Below, in pieces: positions 26,572 through 36,340 of a stretch of DNA of 52,599 bases. This stretch comes from Chitinophagaceae bacterium (GTDB lineage: Bacteria > Bacteroidota > Bacteroidia > Chitinophagales > Chitinophagaceae). Both the position numbers and the translations under genes were made by a program. The stretch lies in contig JAEUVD010000029.1 of NCBI GenBank assembly GCA_016787065.1, positions 1 through 52,599 on the forward strand. The letters are read 5' to 3'. A model generated the notes under the pieces. The model worked only from the letters and a program-made list of their open reading frames with translations, did no database searches and was not told the DNA's origin. Numbering within the stretch: position 1 is the first letter of the stretch; every line of letters starts with the position of its first letter.

Positions 26572-27630
26572 TTGTCCGGGTTTCATACGAACAAATTCAT
26601 TCAAATTAAATTGAAACCGATCTTGATCTAAATTGAATTGTTTACGGTACAGATTAAATTGTTGCTTTATCATATCGGCATAATTTCCTTCACCACTCAT
26701 TCTTACTTTGAAGCGACTATCATTTAACTTTCCACCATGACAATCCGCTATTAAGTTCAATACTTTTTGCGCTCTATCGGGAAAGGTATGCTCAAGCCAA
26801 TTTTTAAAAATAGCTCCAATAGCTCCATTCAAGCGCACCACCGTATAACCGGCTGTTTTTGCTCCGGCTAAGGAGGCCTGTCGCAGTACTTCATACATAT
26901 GCGTATCATTAATTCCGGGAATAATAGGTGCATTCATTACACCACAATAAATACCCGCTTCACTGAGTTCTTTAATAACCCGAATACGTTGTGTATAAGC
27001 AGAAGTACGAGGTTCTAATTTTCGTCGTAAATCTTCATCCATTGAAGTGACCGACACAAATACACTTACCAAATCTTTTTGAGCTAGCTCTTTCAGAATA
27101 TCAAGATCACGAAGAATCAATGCATTTTTAGTAATGATTCCAATCGGGTTTTTATACTCCAAACAGATTTCCAATATCTTCCGCGTGAGTTCCAATTTAC
27201 GCTCAATAGGCTGATAGGGATCGGTATTACCTGAAAGCGAAATCGGGCTCACCTTCCAGCGTTTCGAGGAAAACATTTCCCGTAATAATTCAGGCGCCTT
27301 CTTCTTAATTACAATCTTACTTTCAAAATCCTTTCCGGCACTGAAGCCCCAGTATTCATGACTGTTACGCGCGTAACAATACACACAGCCATGCTCGCAA
27401 CCTTGATAAGGATTCAGCGAATATTCCATGTTTAAATCCGGACTTTCAATTTTATTCAGTACCGTTTTACCGCTTTCAAGGAAATATTGCGTGGGTGTTT
27501 TCTCTTTCTCCCAATCATCAATGGCTTCTGGATGTTCGATAGCATACGCTGTAGCATGAAATCGATTTGGTGTATTCAACTGTGCACCCCTTCCCTTTTC
27601 AAATTCATTATTCTGATGGCTGGTATCCAT
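26557..27630 (-). CDS. PA0069-like radical SAM protein (SplB-related)
   Basis: The 357-residue radical SAM enzyme has the 4Fe-4S motif CEHGCVYC (Cys78, 82, 85). It also has a GNTDPYQPIE segment and a C-terminal region rich in conserved tyrosines (YADMIKQQFNLYRKQFNL). It belongs to COG1533, distantly related to spore photoproduct lyase, and this PA0069 group has no assigned reaction. A partial -7 box TATCTTTA ends four bases before the ATG. The 3' end overlaps the convergent deaminase gene by 15 bases. Reaction unknown; family certain. Confidence 0.9.
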   Translation of the reverse strand: MDTSHQNNEFEKGRGAQLNTPNRFHATAYAIEHPEAIDDWEKEKTPTQYFLESGKTVLNKIESPDLNMEYSLNPYQGCEHGCVYCYARNSHEYWGFSAGKDFESKIVIKKKAPELLREMFSSKRWKVSPISLSGNTDPYQPIERKLELTRKILEICLEYKNPIGIITKNALILRDLDILKELAQKDLVSVFVSVTSMDEDLRRKLEPRTSAYTQRIRVIKELSEAGIYCGVMNAPIIPGINDTHMYEVLRQASLAGAKTAGYTVVRLNGAIGAIFKNWLEHTFPDRAQKVLNLIADCHGGKLNDSRFKVRMSGEGNYADMIKQQFNLYRKQFNLDQDRFQFNLNEFVRMKPGQLRLF

Positions 27631-27634
27631 AGAG

Positions 27635-27642
27635 TAAAGATA
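27635..27642 (-). promoter_or_regulatory. Possible -7 box of the radical SAM gene (TATCTTTA)
   Basis: TATCTTTA on the minus strand has one mismatch at the last base and is followed by CTCT and the ATG, a gap of four bases. Confidence 0.4.
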
Positions 27643-27716
27643 CGAGGCGGTAAACGTAACGAGTTTACGTAGTGAATAACTTTTCTTATGGAAATTTACT
27701 ATTGCCCGACTAAATT

Positions 27717-27858
27717 ATTGCAACCCTGATTTTTATGATCTTTATGATTAGCTCCGCTTCGTTGTGCTTACAAAAATTCAGCTACAATTATGATTTAATC
27801 CCTATTAAATCTATATCTAATCACCGAAGGTGAAAATCATAAAGAAATTTTTGCAATA
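27717..27858. repeat. Imperfect inverted-repeat element in the 514-base gap (27631-28144)
   Basis: Outer arms ATTGCAA (27717-27723) and TTGCAAT (27852-27858) flank an exact 11-bp pair TCTTTATGATT (27739-27749) and AATCATAAAGA (27835-27845). The similarity runs inward with gaps (GATTAGCTCCGCTTCG against GATTTTCACCTTCGG). The element of about 140 bp carries no ORF. It resembles a small non-coding palindromic or MITE-like unit. The rest of the gap (27859-28089) shows no gene or clear signal. Confidence 0.4.
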
Positions 27859-28089
27859 AAGAAATCATATTATATCTGCCACATCGTAAAAATCTGCGTT
27901 CCAATTTTCAAGGATTTGAAGTAAAGTAATTAACTGTTCGAAAAGCAAGGCATTGCCACATTTGAAAGAAAGAATAAATTTTATCTCTAACAGCCATAAA
28001 TGAAATTTTTTGTTTGTTGATCATAGTGCCGCAGCGTACTCTAAAAGGTTAGGCGGTTTACCCTTGTTTTCAATCCCTGCATTAATTTC

Positions 28090-28117
28090 AAAAAAAAACT
28101 CTCGAACGAGTCGAGAG
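28090..28117 (-). terminator. Terminator of the outer-membrane barrel gene
   Basis: Minus strand stem CTCTCGA with TCGAGAG (7 bp), 5-base loop, followed by nine T. Confidence 0.85.
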
Positions 28118-28144
28118 CTTTTGAAATAGCTTTAAATAAAATCG

Positions 28145-28909
28145 TTAGAACGTATAACCGAAACGAATATCGAACGAATTACTACGCACATTTCCATCAC
28201 TAAATTTATTACCATCGATATTGGTTTTAGGTGTTGTTACATCAACAAAACCATTACGATAGATTAACTGAACAAGAACAGAGTTTTTACCATTCAAATC
28301 ATATTCGCCGGCAGCACCTATACTCCAACCTAAGTTTACAGGAACCACTGTGGCTAAACCACCTAATTTGGCTTTCTCCATTGAATTAATGGTATAGTTA
28401 TTTTTTGAACTATCCCAAACATTGGTCGTGAAGGTATAATCTCCCTTTTGAGATAATAAAATTCCTAAATCAAAACCGGCTAAGGCTTGAATTTTAATTT
28501 TATCAACCGTTGCTGCCGTCATTTTCAAACCAATCGGAATTGTTAAATATTGCGTTTTATATTTTACATCGGCGCCACGCATATAGCCAGATTTGGGTTG
28601 TGATGTTGTAGGTAACAAAGCGCTAACGCCACCTCCACGCCAATCTAAACCAATACCGGTGTACAGGGTGTAACGTTCATTGATATTATAATCTGCCATC
28701 AAACCAAAACTGAAACCAACCTTACCACCTGTTTTTTCAATTTTATATTCCTCGGAACTGCCAGCTACTGGACGTAGTGAATTAAACGTTGGGCCTGCAA
28801 ATAATCCGAATCGAAATGTTTTAAATACATCTTCAGTTTTGCTTTGAGCAAGTAACGACGTTGAAAACGACGAAACAAGAAGAACAAGAAACAAGAGTTG
28901 TTTTTTCAT
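28145..28909 (-). CDS. Outer-membrane beta-barrel protein (PorT-like family)
   Basis: The 254-residue protein has a signal peptide ending in LLAQS (about residue 22). An eight-stranded-barrel pattern follows: FRFGLFAGPTFNSL at the start, then alternating GFSFGLMADYNINERYTLYTGIGLDW, YLTIPIGLKM and a C-terminal strand FDIRFGYTF ending in aromatic F. This matches the outer-membrane beta-barrel family (PF13568 type) abundant in Bacteroidota. Function unknown. It is divergently placed against gldB and has its own terminator. Confidence 0.85.
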   Translation of the reverse strand: MKKQLLFLVLLVSSFSTSLLAQSKTEDVFKTFRFGLFAGPTFNSLRPVAGSSEEYKIEKTGGKVGFSFGLMADYNINERYTLYTGIGLDWRGGGVSALLPTTSQPKSGYMRGADVKYKTQYLTIPIGLKMTAATVDKIKIQALAGFDLGILLSQKGDYTFTTNVWDSSKNNYTINSMEKAKLGGLATVVPVNLGWSIGAAGEYDLNGKNSVLVQLIYRNGFVDVTTPKTNIDGNKFSDGNVRSNSFDIRFGYTF

Positions 28910-28967
28910 ATTTTATTACTTTTTTATGGACGAAGTTTAGCACCTTTGCGTACAATTTTTTGCAAGG

Positions 28968-30020
28968 ATGATGAGCCAAAAGTACAGTCTGAAAGTATCG
29001 AGCATACTAACTATTTGTTATTTGACAACTATCCTATTCGCTTCTTGCGGCGATACACCTAAAAAGAAAATTGACATTAAAAATGAAACATTGAAAGTCA
29101 ATAGCTTTCGCTTCGACAAAGCCTTGTTTTCTTGCGATACGAATCGGCTTCAGCAAAGCGTTGATAGTTTAGGAGATCTTCATCCCGATTTTGCTTCTGT
29201 ATTTTTTAATCAACTTACCGGTTTCCGACAGCCAGGTAAGGAAGATGTTTTCTATCAATCTATCAGGCATTTTTTAACGTATAAAGATTACCGAAACTTA
29301 ATGGATACGGTGAATCTTAAATTTCCTGATACAAAAGAAATTGACGCAAGCTTAGAAACACTATTCAAACATGTACATCACTATTACCCAAGTCAAACCT
29401 ATCGACAAGTGTACTATTTCGTTTCCGGATTAAATTATTGGAAAGCCATTACGATTGATACGATTGCTGCCGTTGGACTAGATATGTTTTTGGGTGAAGA
29501 TTATCCGCACTATGCTTCAGTACAGATTCCGAGTTATGAAACTAAACGATGTGAACCGAAGTTCATACCGATATTCATGGCTAAAACAATTTATGAAAAA
29601 ATGTTTCCGTTGGTTCAAGAAGATAAAACCTTGTTGGAGCTCATGTTACAAAATGGCAAAGAACTATTGTTCATGGAGTATATGTTACCCGATAGGAAGG
29701 AATCAGACATTATTGGTTTTTCAGAGAAACAATACCAATGGTGTGAAGAGAATGAAGCGATGATTTGGAGTTTCTTTTCGAAGAACAAACTGCTTTATAC
29801 GAAGCAATGGCAAGAGATGATGCGCTATGTAAACGACGGACCGTTTACCAGTGGAATGCCACAGGAATCGCCGGGTAATACCGGTTCATGGACGGGTTGG
29901 CGTATCCTAAAAAAATATTGGGAAAAGCATCCGGATAAAACCTTACAAGAAATTTTAGCAGATACTACACCAGCTCAAACAATTTTAGAACAAGCAAGAT
30001 ATAAACCAGAAACTAACTAA
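28968..30020 (+). CDS. gldB: Gliding motility lipoprotein GldB homologue
   Basis: The 350-residue lipoprotein (signal peptide to LFASCGD, Cys about residue 27) has the GldB pattern. Landmarks are a FRFDKALF strand near the N-terminus, the PDFASVFFNQ and ITIDTIAAVGLDMFLGEDY regions, and the strongly conserved end: YMLPDRKESDIIGFSEKQYQWCEENEAMIW, then ESPGNTGSWTGWRI. GldB is needed for gliding in Flavobacterium and is associated with the GldBD/type IX apparatus; in non-gliding relatives it persists with unclear role. gldC, its usual partner in Flavobacterium, is not here. Two ATG codons are adjacent (28968 and 28971). tsaE follows after two bases. Confidence 0.88.
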   Translation: MMSQKYSLKVSSILTICYLTTILFASCGDTPKKKIDIKNETLKVNSFRFDKALFSCDTNRLQQSVDSLGDLHPDFASVFFNQLTGFRQPGKEDVFYQSIRHFLTYKDYRNLMDTVNLKFPDTKEIDASLETLFKHVHHYYPSQTYRQVYYFVSGLNYWKAITIDTIAAVGLDMFLGEDYPHYASVQIPSYETKRCEPKFIPIFMAKTIYEKMFPLVQEDKTLLELMLQNGKELLFMEYMLPDRKESDIIGFSEKQYQWCEENEAMIWSFFSKNKLLYTKQWQEMMRYVNDGPFTSGMPQESPGNTGSWTGWRILKKYWEKHPDKTLQEILADTTPAQTILEQARYKPETN

Positions 30021-30022
30021 GG

Positions 30023-30442
30023 GTGGAACGAATATTTTCTTTGGAACAAATTGATACGGTTGCACATGATTTTCTAATTGAATTTTCTAACTACCGTTGC
30101 ATTGCTTTTGAAGCAACAATGGGTTCTGGTAAAACAACCTTTATTTGTGCCCTTGGTCGACAGTTAGGCATTCAGGATACCCTTAGCAGTCCTACCTTTT
30201 CAATTATTAATGAATACCTGATTCCATCTACGCATCAAGTTATTTATCACATGGATTGGTATCGGTTGAAGAGTGAAGAAGACGCAATTCAAGCTGGGGT
30301 TTTGGATATATTGGAATCAGGTAATTTATGTTTCATTGAATGGCCTTCCATTGCGGAAGGATTATTACCTGAAAATTGTGTTCGGGTATCGTTGGAATTC
30401 ATTTCTGAAAACGAACGAAAAATTAGCACATCGCTATTTTAA
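30023..30442 (+). CDS. tsaE: tRNA threonylcarbamoyladenosine biosynthesis ATPase TsaE
   Basis: The 139-residue P-loop protein has Walker A ATMGSGKTT (about 31-39) and the motifs SSPTFSIINEY, HMDWYRLKSEEDA and FIEWPSIAEGLLP. TsaE works with TsaB and TsaD to add the t6A modification at position 37 of ANN-decoding tRNAs. The start is GTG at 30023, two bases after the gldB stop; no ATG gives the full domain. The 3' end overlaps the convergent T9SS gene by 4 bases. Confidence 0.95.
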   Translation: MERIFSLEQIDTVAHDFLIEFSNYRCIAFEATMGSGKTTFICALGRQLGIQDTLSSPTFSIINEYLIPSTHQVIYHMDWYRLKSEEDAIQAGVLDILESGNLCFIEWPSIAEGLLPENCVRVSLEFISENERKISTSLF

Positions 30443-31431
30443 GGTTGAATTAGTAAGGTGCCTGTATAGGGTATGCCATCAAGTGTTGTTCGATAAAAAT
30501 ATAAACCACTTGAAAAGGTTGTTAGGTCTAATTTCCTTTGTAAGGGTAGTTCGTTTAATTTCTGTCCGGTAGAAGAAAACAATTCTAATTTTCCTTTTTG
30601 CGCGTGCGTTGGAAATTCCAGTGTAAAAATACCATTCGAAGAAGGATTGGGATAAACAGGCAGCCTGTTCGTTTGTGTGTTCATAGATTCAAGTCCGCCA
30701 CAGGAAATAACATATCCCGTTTCAATATCATCAATCATCCAGCCTGATTTATTATTTTGAATACTATCAGAATGAAACACAAAACGTAATGCATTTACCG
30801 TGTTAAATCTTCCAGGTTTAATAGGCATGATGAAGTTTAAAATAAACGATGTATAGCGCCAACCGTTGCTGTTTCCACTCCATGCATATTGACCATTCAG
30901 GAGGGTATCAAAATTACTTTGCGTTAAGTTATTATTATACACATTACAGCAAGAGACATTATTTGTTAAGGGTAACATGCCTATGATTTGTGTGTTCAAA
31001 GGAAACCAAGTTGTTCCGCTATCTTCGCTACATTCAATCCAACATCCATCCAACAAACTATCTGTATCAAATCGATGCCAAAACTTAATGTACTGATTAT
31101 AGATCCATCCGGGAGGATTTAGAAAAACCGTAAACTTAGAAGTGTTATTGATAGGGTAAACATTCAACGAATCGGTTATTAAAGCACAAGAGGAATCCCT
31201 TACACTACTATTTCCAAATTTGGATGTATGACCGAATTGCCAGAGATTATTCTGATTAGTATCCAACGAAAGAGCAAATTTCGAAGTTTGTACTCCTTGG
31301 CATAACGTATACACCGTGTCGATATGAGGAACCAAACAAGGATTGAAAAAACAAGCTGAGGAGTCGGTATAAGATTGGGCTAAAAGACCAGTTTGCACCG
31401 AAAGGAGAATAAAGGTGAACCAAGTTTTCAT
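30439..31431 (-). CDS. Secreted T9SS-sorted protein of unknown function
   Basis: The 330-residue protein has a signal peptide (to GLLAQS, about 19) and a beta-rich region with many cysteines and aromatic residues, such as GCWIECSEDSGTTWFPL and SGWMIDDIETGYV. This resembles a galactose-binding or jelly-roll-like module. The last 75 residues form a T9SS type A sorting domain (VYPNPSSNGIFTLEF, then SSGLYFYR and final LIQP). No catalytic motif is recognised. It is exported to the surface or medium. A possible box GACATTCG lies upstream, but no firm promoter was found. Confidence 0.75.
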   Translation of the reverse strand: MKTWFTFILLSVQTGLLAQSYTDSSACFFNPCLVPHIDTVYTLCQGVQTSKFALSLDTNQNNLWQFGHTSKFGNSSVRDSSCALITDSLNVYPINNTSKFTVFLNPPGWIYNQYIKFWHRFDTDSLLDGCWIECSEDSGTTWFPLNTQIIGMLPLTNNVSCCNVYNNNLTQSNFDTLLNGQYAWSGNSNGWRYTSFILNFIMPIKPGRFNTVNALRFVFHSDSIQNNKSGWMIDDIETGYVISCGGLESMNTQTNRLPVYPNPSSNGIFTLEFPTHAQKGKLELFSSTGQKLNELPLQRKLDLTTFSSGLYFYRTTLDGIPYTGTLLIQP

Positions 31432-31779
31432 TTGTCTAATTTAATATTAATACGAATGTCAAAACAAAAAAGTTAGTTGATTAGCCCAGAAATATTTAAT
31501 TTGATAGACTCACTTTGTAGTCAAGCTAGGTTCTGTATTATACTTCGCATTATCACATTATAGCTTTGTGTTTCATTCCTTTACAGACAACCTTGGATGA
31601 AGTTAATTTCCTTTTTCATGGATTAGCCTTTGACATGCGACTGAAAACTATCATTCACAGCAAATACATCGTTCCATATTCAAATTAACATGTTACCTAA
31701 TTTTATTCGGATTGATCTTTGAAGCAGTTAATTCTCTTTAATAAAAAAAGGGTGAGACATCCCACCCTTTCTTCTCTAT
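31432..31779. other. Intergenic region, 348 bases
   Basis: It separates the T9SS gene (starts at 31431, minus) from the end of the efflux operon. Apart from the efflux terminator at 31743-31770 I see no gene, RNA or repeat. Confidence 0.6.
31743..31770 (-). terminator. Terminator of the tetR-tolC-MFP-RND operon
   Basis: Minus strand stem AAAGGGTG with CACCCTTT (8 bp), an 8-base loop, then seven T. It directly follows the RND gene stop at 31780. Confidence 0.85.
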
Positions 31780-34700
31780 TTATTTATTCAACAAACGTTT
31801 CAGTTTTTCTTTTCGATTCAATGCCATCAGCATCATTACCGGAACAATAATCAGTGTGATGATGGTTGCAAAGCTTAATCCAAAAATCATGGTCCAGGAA
31901 AGAGGCCCCCAGAAGGCAACACTATCTCCTCCAAAAAAGATATTCGGGTTAAATTCAGTAAAGAGTTTAACAAAGTCCATATTCAAGCCAACTGCCAACG
32001 GAACCAAACCTAACATCGTAGCGGTTGCGGTTAACAACACCGGCGTCATACGTGTTTTACCGGCTTCAAGCATAGCTTCTTTCGGAGCCATTCCTTCATT
32101 CAATTTGAGGTCGGCAAATTCGATGAGCAAAATTCCATTTCGAACCACAATACCAGCTAATGCAACGATACCGATACCCGTCATTACAATTACGAAATCC
32201 ATTTTAAAGATTCCAATTCCTAAGAGTACACCAATGATACTTAAGATAATTTCACTCATGATGATTAGCGTTCGACTGAAGGAGTTAAACTGCGTCATTA
32301 ATACGGCGAAGATTAATAACATGGATATACCAAGTGCTGACATCAAGAAGGTTCCTGTTTCCTTTTGTTCCTCCTGTTCACCACCCATCACAATATTAAT
32401 TCCGGAAGGTGCGTTGAAAGCATTGATTTCATTTTGAATTGAAGCTACCACTTCATTCGGATTAAAATCACTCAGTACATTGGATGACAGTGTGATGATA
32501 CGTTTTTCGTCTTTACGTTTGATACCGCCGTAAGTATTTCCATAACGCAGATTTACAAAACCACCTACGGGAACCTGACGAACCTGTCCGCCCATACCCA
32601 TATCACGATAGGTCATCATGATATTCTTTACAATATCAATATTATTTTGTTGTTCTTTGTTCAAACGTAAGGTAATCGGATAATCATCGTTGGCATCTTT
32701 AAAACGTGAGATTTCAGAACCAAACATAGCCGTTCGTAAATCACCGGCAAGCATACCGGTACTAATACCTTCTGTGTTCATGCGACTTCGATCGATATCA
32801 AAAACAATTTCGGGTTTGTTCGCTTGAAAATCACTTTTCAATTCCTCCACACCACCAATTTGTTTATTGTCGAGGTATTTCTTTAAACGTTTTGACGTGC
32901 TAATAATGGTATCCAGATTTTCACCCGTAATTTCTATCACAATGGGTTTTGCCGTTGGTGGACCATTACTTTCTTTATCCACCGTAATACGTGTACCGGG
33001 TATGTCTTTAACATTAGCTCGAATTTTGTTCAGGAGTTCCTGGGTACTTTTACCATGACGCTCTTCAAATTTCACAAACGATACTGTAATTTTTCCTCGA
33101 TTCGGGAAGTCGCCTATTTCTCCACTGTTCTGATCGGTAGCTCCAACTTTTACGTTAGAAATTACCGATTTCACCATAGGGTTATATTTATTTGTTTGAA
33201 GATTGATGCCGAGCGATTCATACACACGATCTTCTAATTGTTTAAGTACCTCATTCGTTCTATTCTGATCAGTACCTTCCGGCATGGTTAAGTACACATA
33301 CGCAAAGTTAGGTTCGGCACTTGGGAAGAAAACTACCTTGGGCGATCTAACCTGTATTAAAACTATAGAAACAATAAGTAATCCGATGATGGATAACAAG
33401 GAAGTCCAACGATGATCTAAACACCAATTCAATATGCGCAAGTAGAAATTTTGAAACCGCGGCCATGCTTTTGTTTGAAACGCATGTATCCATCTAACCA
33501 AAACGAATTTATTGAGCAGATACATTAAGAACATGAATAAGGTAAAGTTTCCGAAACCAAACGATTTCGTGGCGTATGCTACAATAGCAACGACTGCAAA
33601 ACCAACAGCAGTAACGGTTGTACCACGAGTCCAACGTATTTTACTTTTGCCATCGTATTCGTAATCCTTCATGAAATTAACTGCAAACACCGGATTGATG
33701 ATATAGGCTACGAGTAAGGATGCAAGCAAGGTTATAATTAAGGTTATTGGCAGATAAAACATGAAACTACCGATAACACCTTTCCAGAACGCAAGCGGAA
33801 TAAATGGTAAAAGTGTTGTGATGGTTCCACTTAATACCGGCAGAAAAACTTCGCCGGTTGCCTTCTTAACTGCATCCTTGATGGGTATCTTTTCCTCATG
33901 AAATATCCTATGCGAATTTTCAATAACCACAATGGCATCATCTACCACAATACCTAAAGCGAGTAAAAATGAAAACAACACAATCATGTTTAAGGTAAAA
34001 CCAATACCTGGTAATACCATGAAGGCAATAGCGCAAGACAGGGGAACTGAGAGTGCAACGAATATGGCATTCGTTGTTCCCATAAAGAACATTAGAATAA
34101 CCGTAACTAAAATAAAACCAATGATGATGGTATTTATAAGGTCGTGAAGCGTTGTTCGGGTAGCATCGCTTTGATCGCCGGTTACTACAACTTTTAAATC
34201 TTTAGGTAATTCCGTACGCTTCAATTCGGCAATAAGGGTATCAATTTTATCGGAAGCATCAATCAGGTTTTGGCCGGATGCTTTAATTACATTTAAGGTA
34301 ATTACATTCTTACCATTAAGGCGAGCAAAACTTTCTTGATCTTTATATGTATCTTGAACATCGGCAATATCTTTCAAATATACCGAAGCGCCCATAGGAT
34401 TTTTGATAATGATGTTTCGAATATCATCTACTGTTTTGAATACCTTTTTAATACTAATGTTTCGTTGCTCTCCACCTACCTTAACAATACCGGGTGTTGC
34501 TTCTACGTTTTCATAGGCTACAGCGGTTTGCACATCACGAAAACTCAATTGTAGCGCTTGCATTTTAAACAAGTCGATATTGATTTGAATTTCACGATCC
34601 AAACCACCTACTTTATCTACTCGTTTAATTTCTTTCAGTCCTTCGATTTTATCTTTAATTCGATCGGCATATTTTTCCAAACGTTTCACATCATAATTGC

Positions 34701-35151
34701 CATAGATATTTACAAAACGGATGGGGAATTCTGAAACATCAATATCCTTCACTTCCGGATCGTTCGGTAAATTTTTAGGCAAACCATTCGGATCCGATTT
34801 AGCCTTATCTACCGCATCTTTTACATCTTGTTTTGCCTTCGGAACCTTTACATCGGTATTAAATTCGGCAATCACAATACTAAAATCCTGAAAGGAATTG
34901 CTGGTTACTTTTTTGATTCCCGTGATGTTTTTAAGTTGTTTCTCAATAGGCTTGGAAACAAGATTTTCCATGTTTTCCGGTGAGGTTCCTGGATAAACGG
35001 TTTGCACAATAATTTGTGGAAACTTCACTTCCGGAAATTGTTCTTTCGGAAGATTCATATAACTGAGCAAACCGATTAATGTAATAATCACGGTAATTAC
35101 ATAGATGCTTGTTCGGTTATTTATAGGCCAAATAGATGGATTAAATTTCAT
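31780..35151 (-). CDS. RND-family efflux permease (AcrB/MexB type)
   Basis: The 1123-residue inner-membrane pump subunit uses proton flow to push substrates through a tripartite complex. The first membrane helix (about 14-32) is followed by the FPEVKFPQIIVQTVYPGTSP segment. The large periplasmic loops are present in duplicate. The fourth helix holds the proton-relay acidic pair GIVVDDAIVVIEN. The helices repeat in the second half (FVIVMTGIGIVALAGIVVRNGILLIEF). The sequence is HAE1-like, not heavy-metal-type. It is the last of four genes (tetR-tolC-MFP-RND), with 53 bases before it. Substrate unknown. Confidence 0.95.
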   Translation of the reverse strand: MKFNPSIWPINNRTSIYVITVIITLIGLLSYMNLPKEQFPEVKFPQIIVQTVYPGTSPENMENLVSKPIEKQLKNITGIKKVTSNSFQDFSIVIAEFNTDVKVPKAKQDVKDAVDKAKSDPNGLPKNLPNDPEVKDIDVSEFPIRFVNIYGNYDVKRLEKYADRIKDKIEGLKEIKRVDKVGGLDREIQINIDLFKMQALQLSFRDVQTAVAYENVEATPGIVKVGGEQRNISIKKVFKTVDDIRNIIIKNPMGASVYLKDIADVQDTYKDQESFARLNGKNVITLNVIKASGQNLIDASDKIDTLIAELKRTELPKDLKVVVTGDQSDATRTTLHDLINTIIIGFILVTVILMFFMGTTNAIFVALSVPLSCAIAFMVLPGIGFTLNMIVLFSFLLALGIVVDDAIVVIENSHRIFHEEKIPIKDAVKKATGEVFLPVLSGTITTLLPFIPLAFWKGVIGSFMFYLPITLIITLLASLLVAYIINPVFAVNFMKDYEYDGKSKIRWTRGTTVTAVGFAVVAIVAYATKSFGFGNFTLFMFLMYLLNKFVLVRWIHAFQTKAWPRFQNFYLRILNWCLDHRWTSLLSIIGLLIVSIVLIQVRSPKVVFFPSAEPNFAYVYLTMPEGTDQNRTNEVLKQLEDRVYESLGINLQTNKYNPMVKSVISNVKVGATDQNSGEIGDFPNRGKITVSFVKFEERHGKSTQELLNKIRANVKDIPGTRITVDKESNGPPTAKPIVIEITGENLDTIISTSKRLKKYLDNKQIGGVEELKSDFQANKPEIVFDIDRSRMNTEGISTGMLAGDLRTAMFGSEISRFKDANDDYPITLRLNKEQQNNIDIVKNIMMTYRDMGMGGQVRQVPVGGFVNLRYGNTYGGIKRKDEKRIITLSSNVLSDFNPNEVVASIQNEINAFNAPSGINIVMGGEQEEQKETGTFLMSALGISMLLIFAVLMTQFNSFSRTLIIMSEIILSIIGVLLGIGIFKMDFVIVMTGIGIVALAGIVVRNGILLIEFADLKLNEGMAPKEAMLEAGKTRMTPVLLTATATMLGLVPLAVGLNMDFVKLFTEFNPNIFFGGDSVAFWGPLSWTMIFGLSFATIITLIIVPVMMLMALNRKEKLKRLLNK

Positions 35152-35204
35152 GTTGTAAGCAATGTGTTGATTAAAATAATTCTAATTTGAAATCGGTTTG
35201 AACG

Positions 35205-36311
35205 TTACTGTATTTCTAACAGATCACCTTCATTTAAATCTTCATAGCCTGTGGTAATTACACGATCTCCTAAGTTTAAACCGCTTAGAATTTCAACCTT
35301 CGACTGATACGTGTTACCTAATTGAACCGGAATCAATTTTGATTTACTGTTTGCATCAGCCACATAAACAAAATTACCATTATCCGTTTTTTGAATTACT
35401 GCACTTGGTAAAACAAAAGCACGATTATTTTGGTAGGTTGCAATTTTAACTTGCGCCGTCATGTTGGGTTGATATTTTGAATTAGAAGGTAATGGTATGT
35501 ACGCGGCATAGGTACGCGATACGCTGTTAATCATTTTTTCTACATAATTAATTCGCGTTGCAAGGGTATCCTGAATATCAGGAAAAGCGATTACGCAATT
35601 ACTACCTGTTCGTACGATACTCGAATAATTCTCTGGCACCGCAACCAACACCCTTAATTTCGAAGTATTTATAATTCGTATCACCGGAGCTGCAATAGGA
35701 TTAGAGAATGATTGTCCAACCGAGGCATCAATGGCATCTACAACACCATTAATTGGTGAATACACGTTGAAATTACTTTTTTGTGTTAGGGTCGTTTGTT
35801 TCTTTTTCAATAAAGCTTCGTAATTATTTTTAGCTTGAAGCAACTGAATTTCTGTGCCAATTTCTTCATCCCATAAACGCTTTTGTTTATCATAAACTAC
35901 TTTAGCAAAATTGATTTGTTGATCGAGTTCATCAATTCCTTTCTCTACACTCTCGGCACGCAGTGTAGCTACTACCTGGCCTTTACGCACATACTGCCCC
36001 GGACGAACAAGTATAGATTGAATAATGCCTGGTACTTCAGGTATAGCATTCACCACTTCATCTAAATCTATTTTTCCTTGCACTTCAATATAGTTATTAA
36101 ATACCGAAGGAGTCATGGATGTAACCAATACCGGTACTTTACGTACGCTATCGCTTTTTTTGGTTGCACCTTCCAGTTTGGTGATTTTATCCTGTAGTTC
36201 CTTTTGCTGTTTTTTAAGCTCAGCAATATTCTCCTTTCCTTCGTTATCATTACCACCGCAGGATGCCAGTGCTACAGAAAGAAATAGTATGATATAACTT
36301 AGATTTCTCAT
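35205..36311 (-). CDS. RND efflux periplasmic adaptor (membrane fusion protein), lipoprotein
   Basis: The 368-residue adaptor has a lipobox VALASCGGN (Cys about 19). It also has a coiled-coil stretch near residues 28-50 (ELKKQQKELQDKITKLEG), the biotinyl-like lipoyl halves with GIIQSILVRPGQYVRKGQVVATL and FNVYSPINGVVDAI, and C-terminal beta-barrel strands (GDRVITTGYEDLNEGDLLEIQ). It bridges the RND pump and the TolC channel. It sits 29 bases after tolC and 53 bases before the pump gene. Confidence 0.94.
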   Translation of the reverse strand: MRNLSYIILFLSVALASCGGNDNEGKENIAELKKQQKELQDKITKLEGATKKSDSVRKVPVLVTSMTPSVFNNYIEVQGKIDLDEVVNAIPEVPGIIQSILVRPGQYVRKGQVVATLRAESVEKGIDELDQQINFAKVVYDKQKRLWDEEIGTEIQLLQAKNNYEALLKKKQTTLTQKSNFNVYSPINGVVDAIDASVGQSFSNPIAAPVIRIINTSKLRVLVAVPENYSSIVRTGSNCVIAFPDIQDTLATRINYVEKMINSVSRTYAAYIPLPSNSKYQPNMTAQVKIATYQNNRAFVLPSAVIQKTDNGNFVYVADANSKSKLIPVQLGNTYQSKVEILSGLNLGDRVITTGYEDLNEGDLLEIQ

Positions 36312-36340
36312 GGCGTTATGTATTTATGTATGTTGGTTTA

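Noticed and set aside
31856..32437. 193-codon plus-strand ORF
   Set aside because: It lies fully antisense to the RND pump gene, whose motifs are intact; low-complexity serine/isoleucine-rich composition is typical of a shadow frame.
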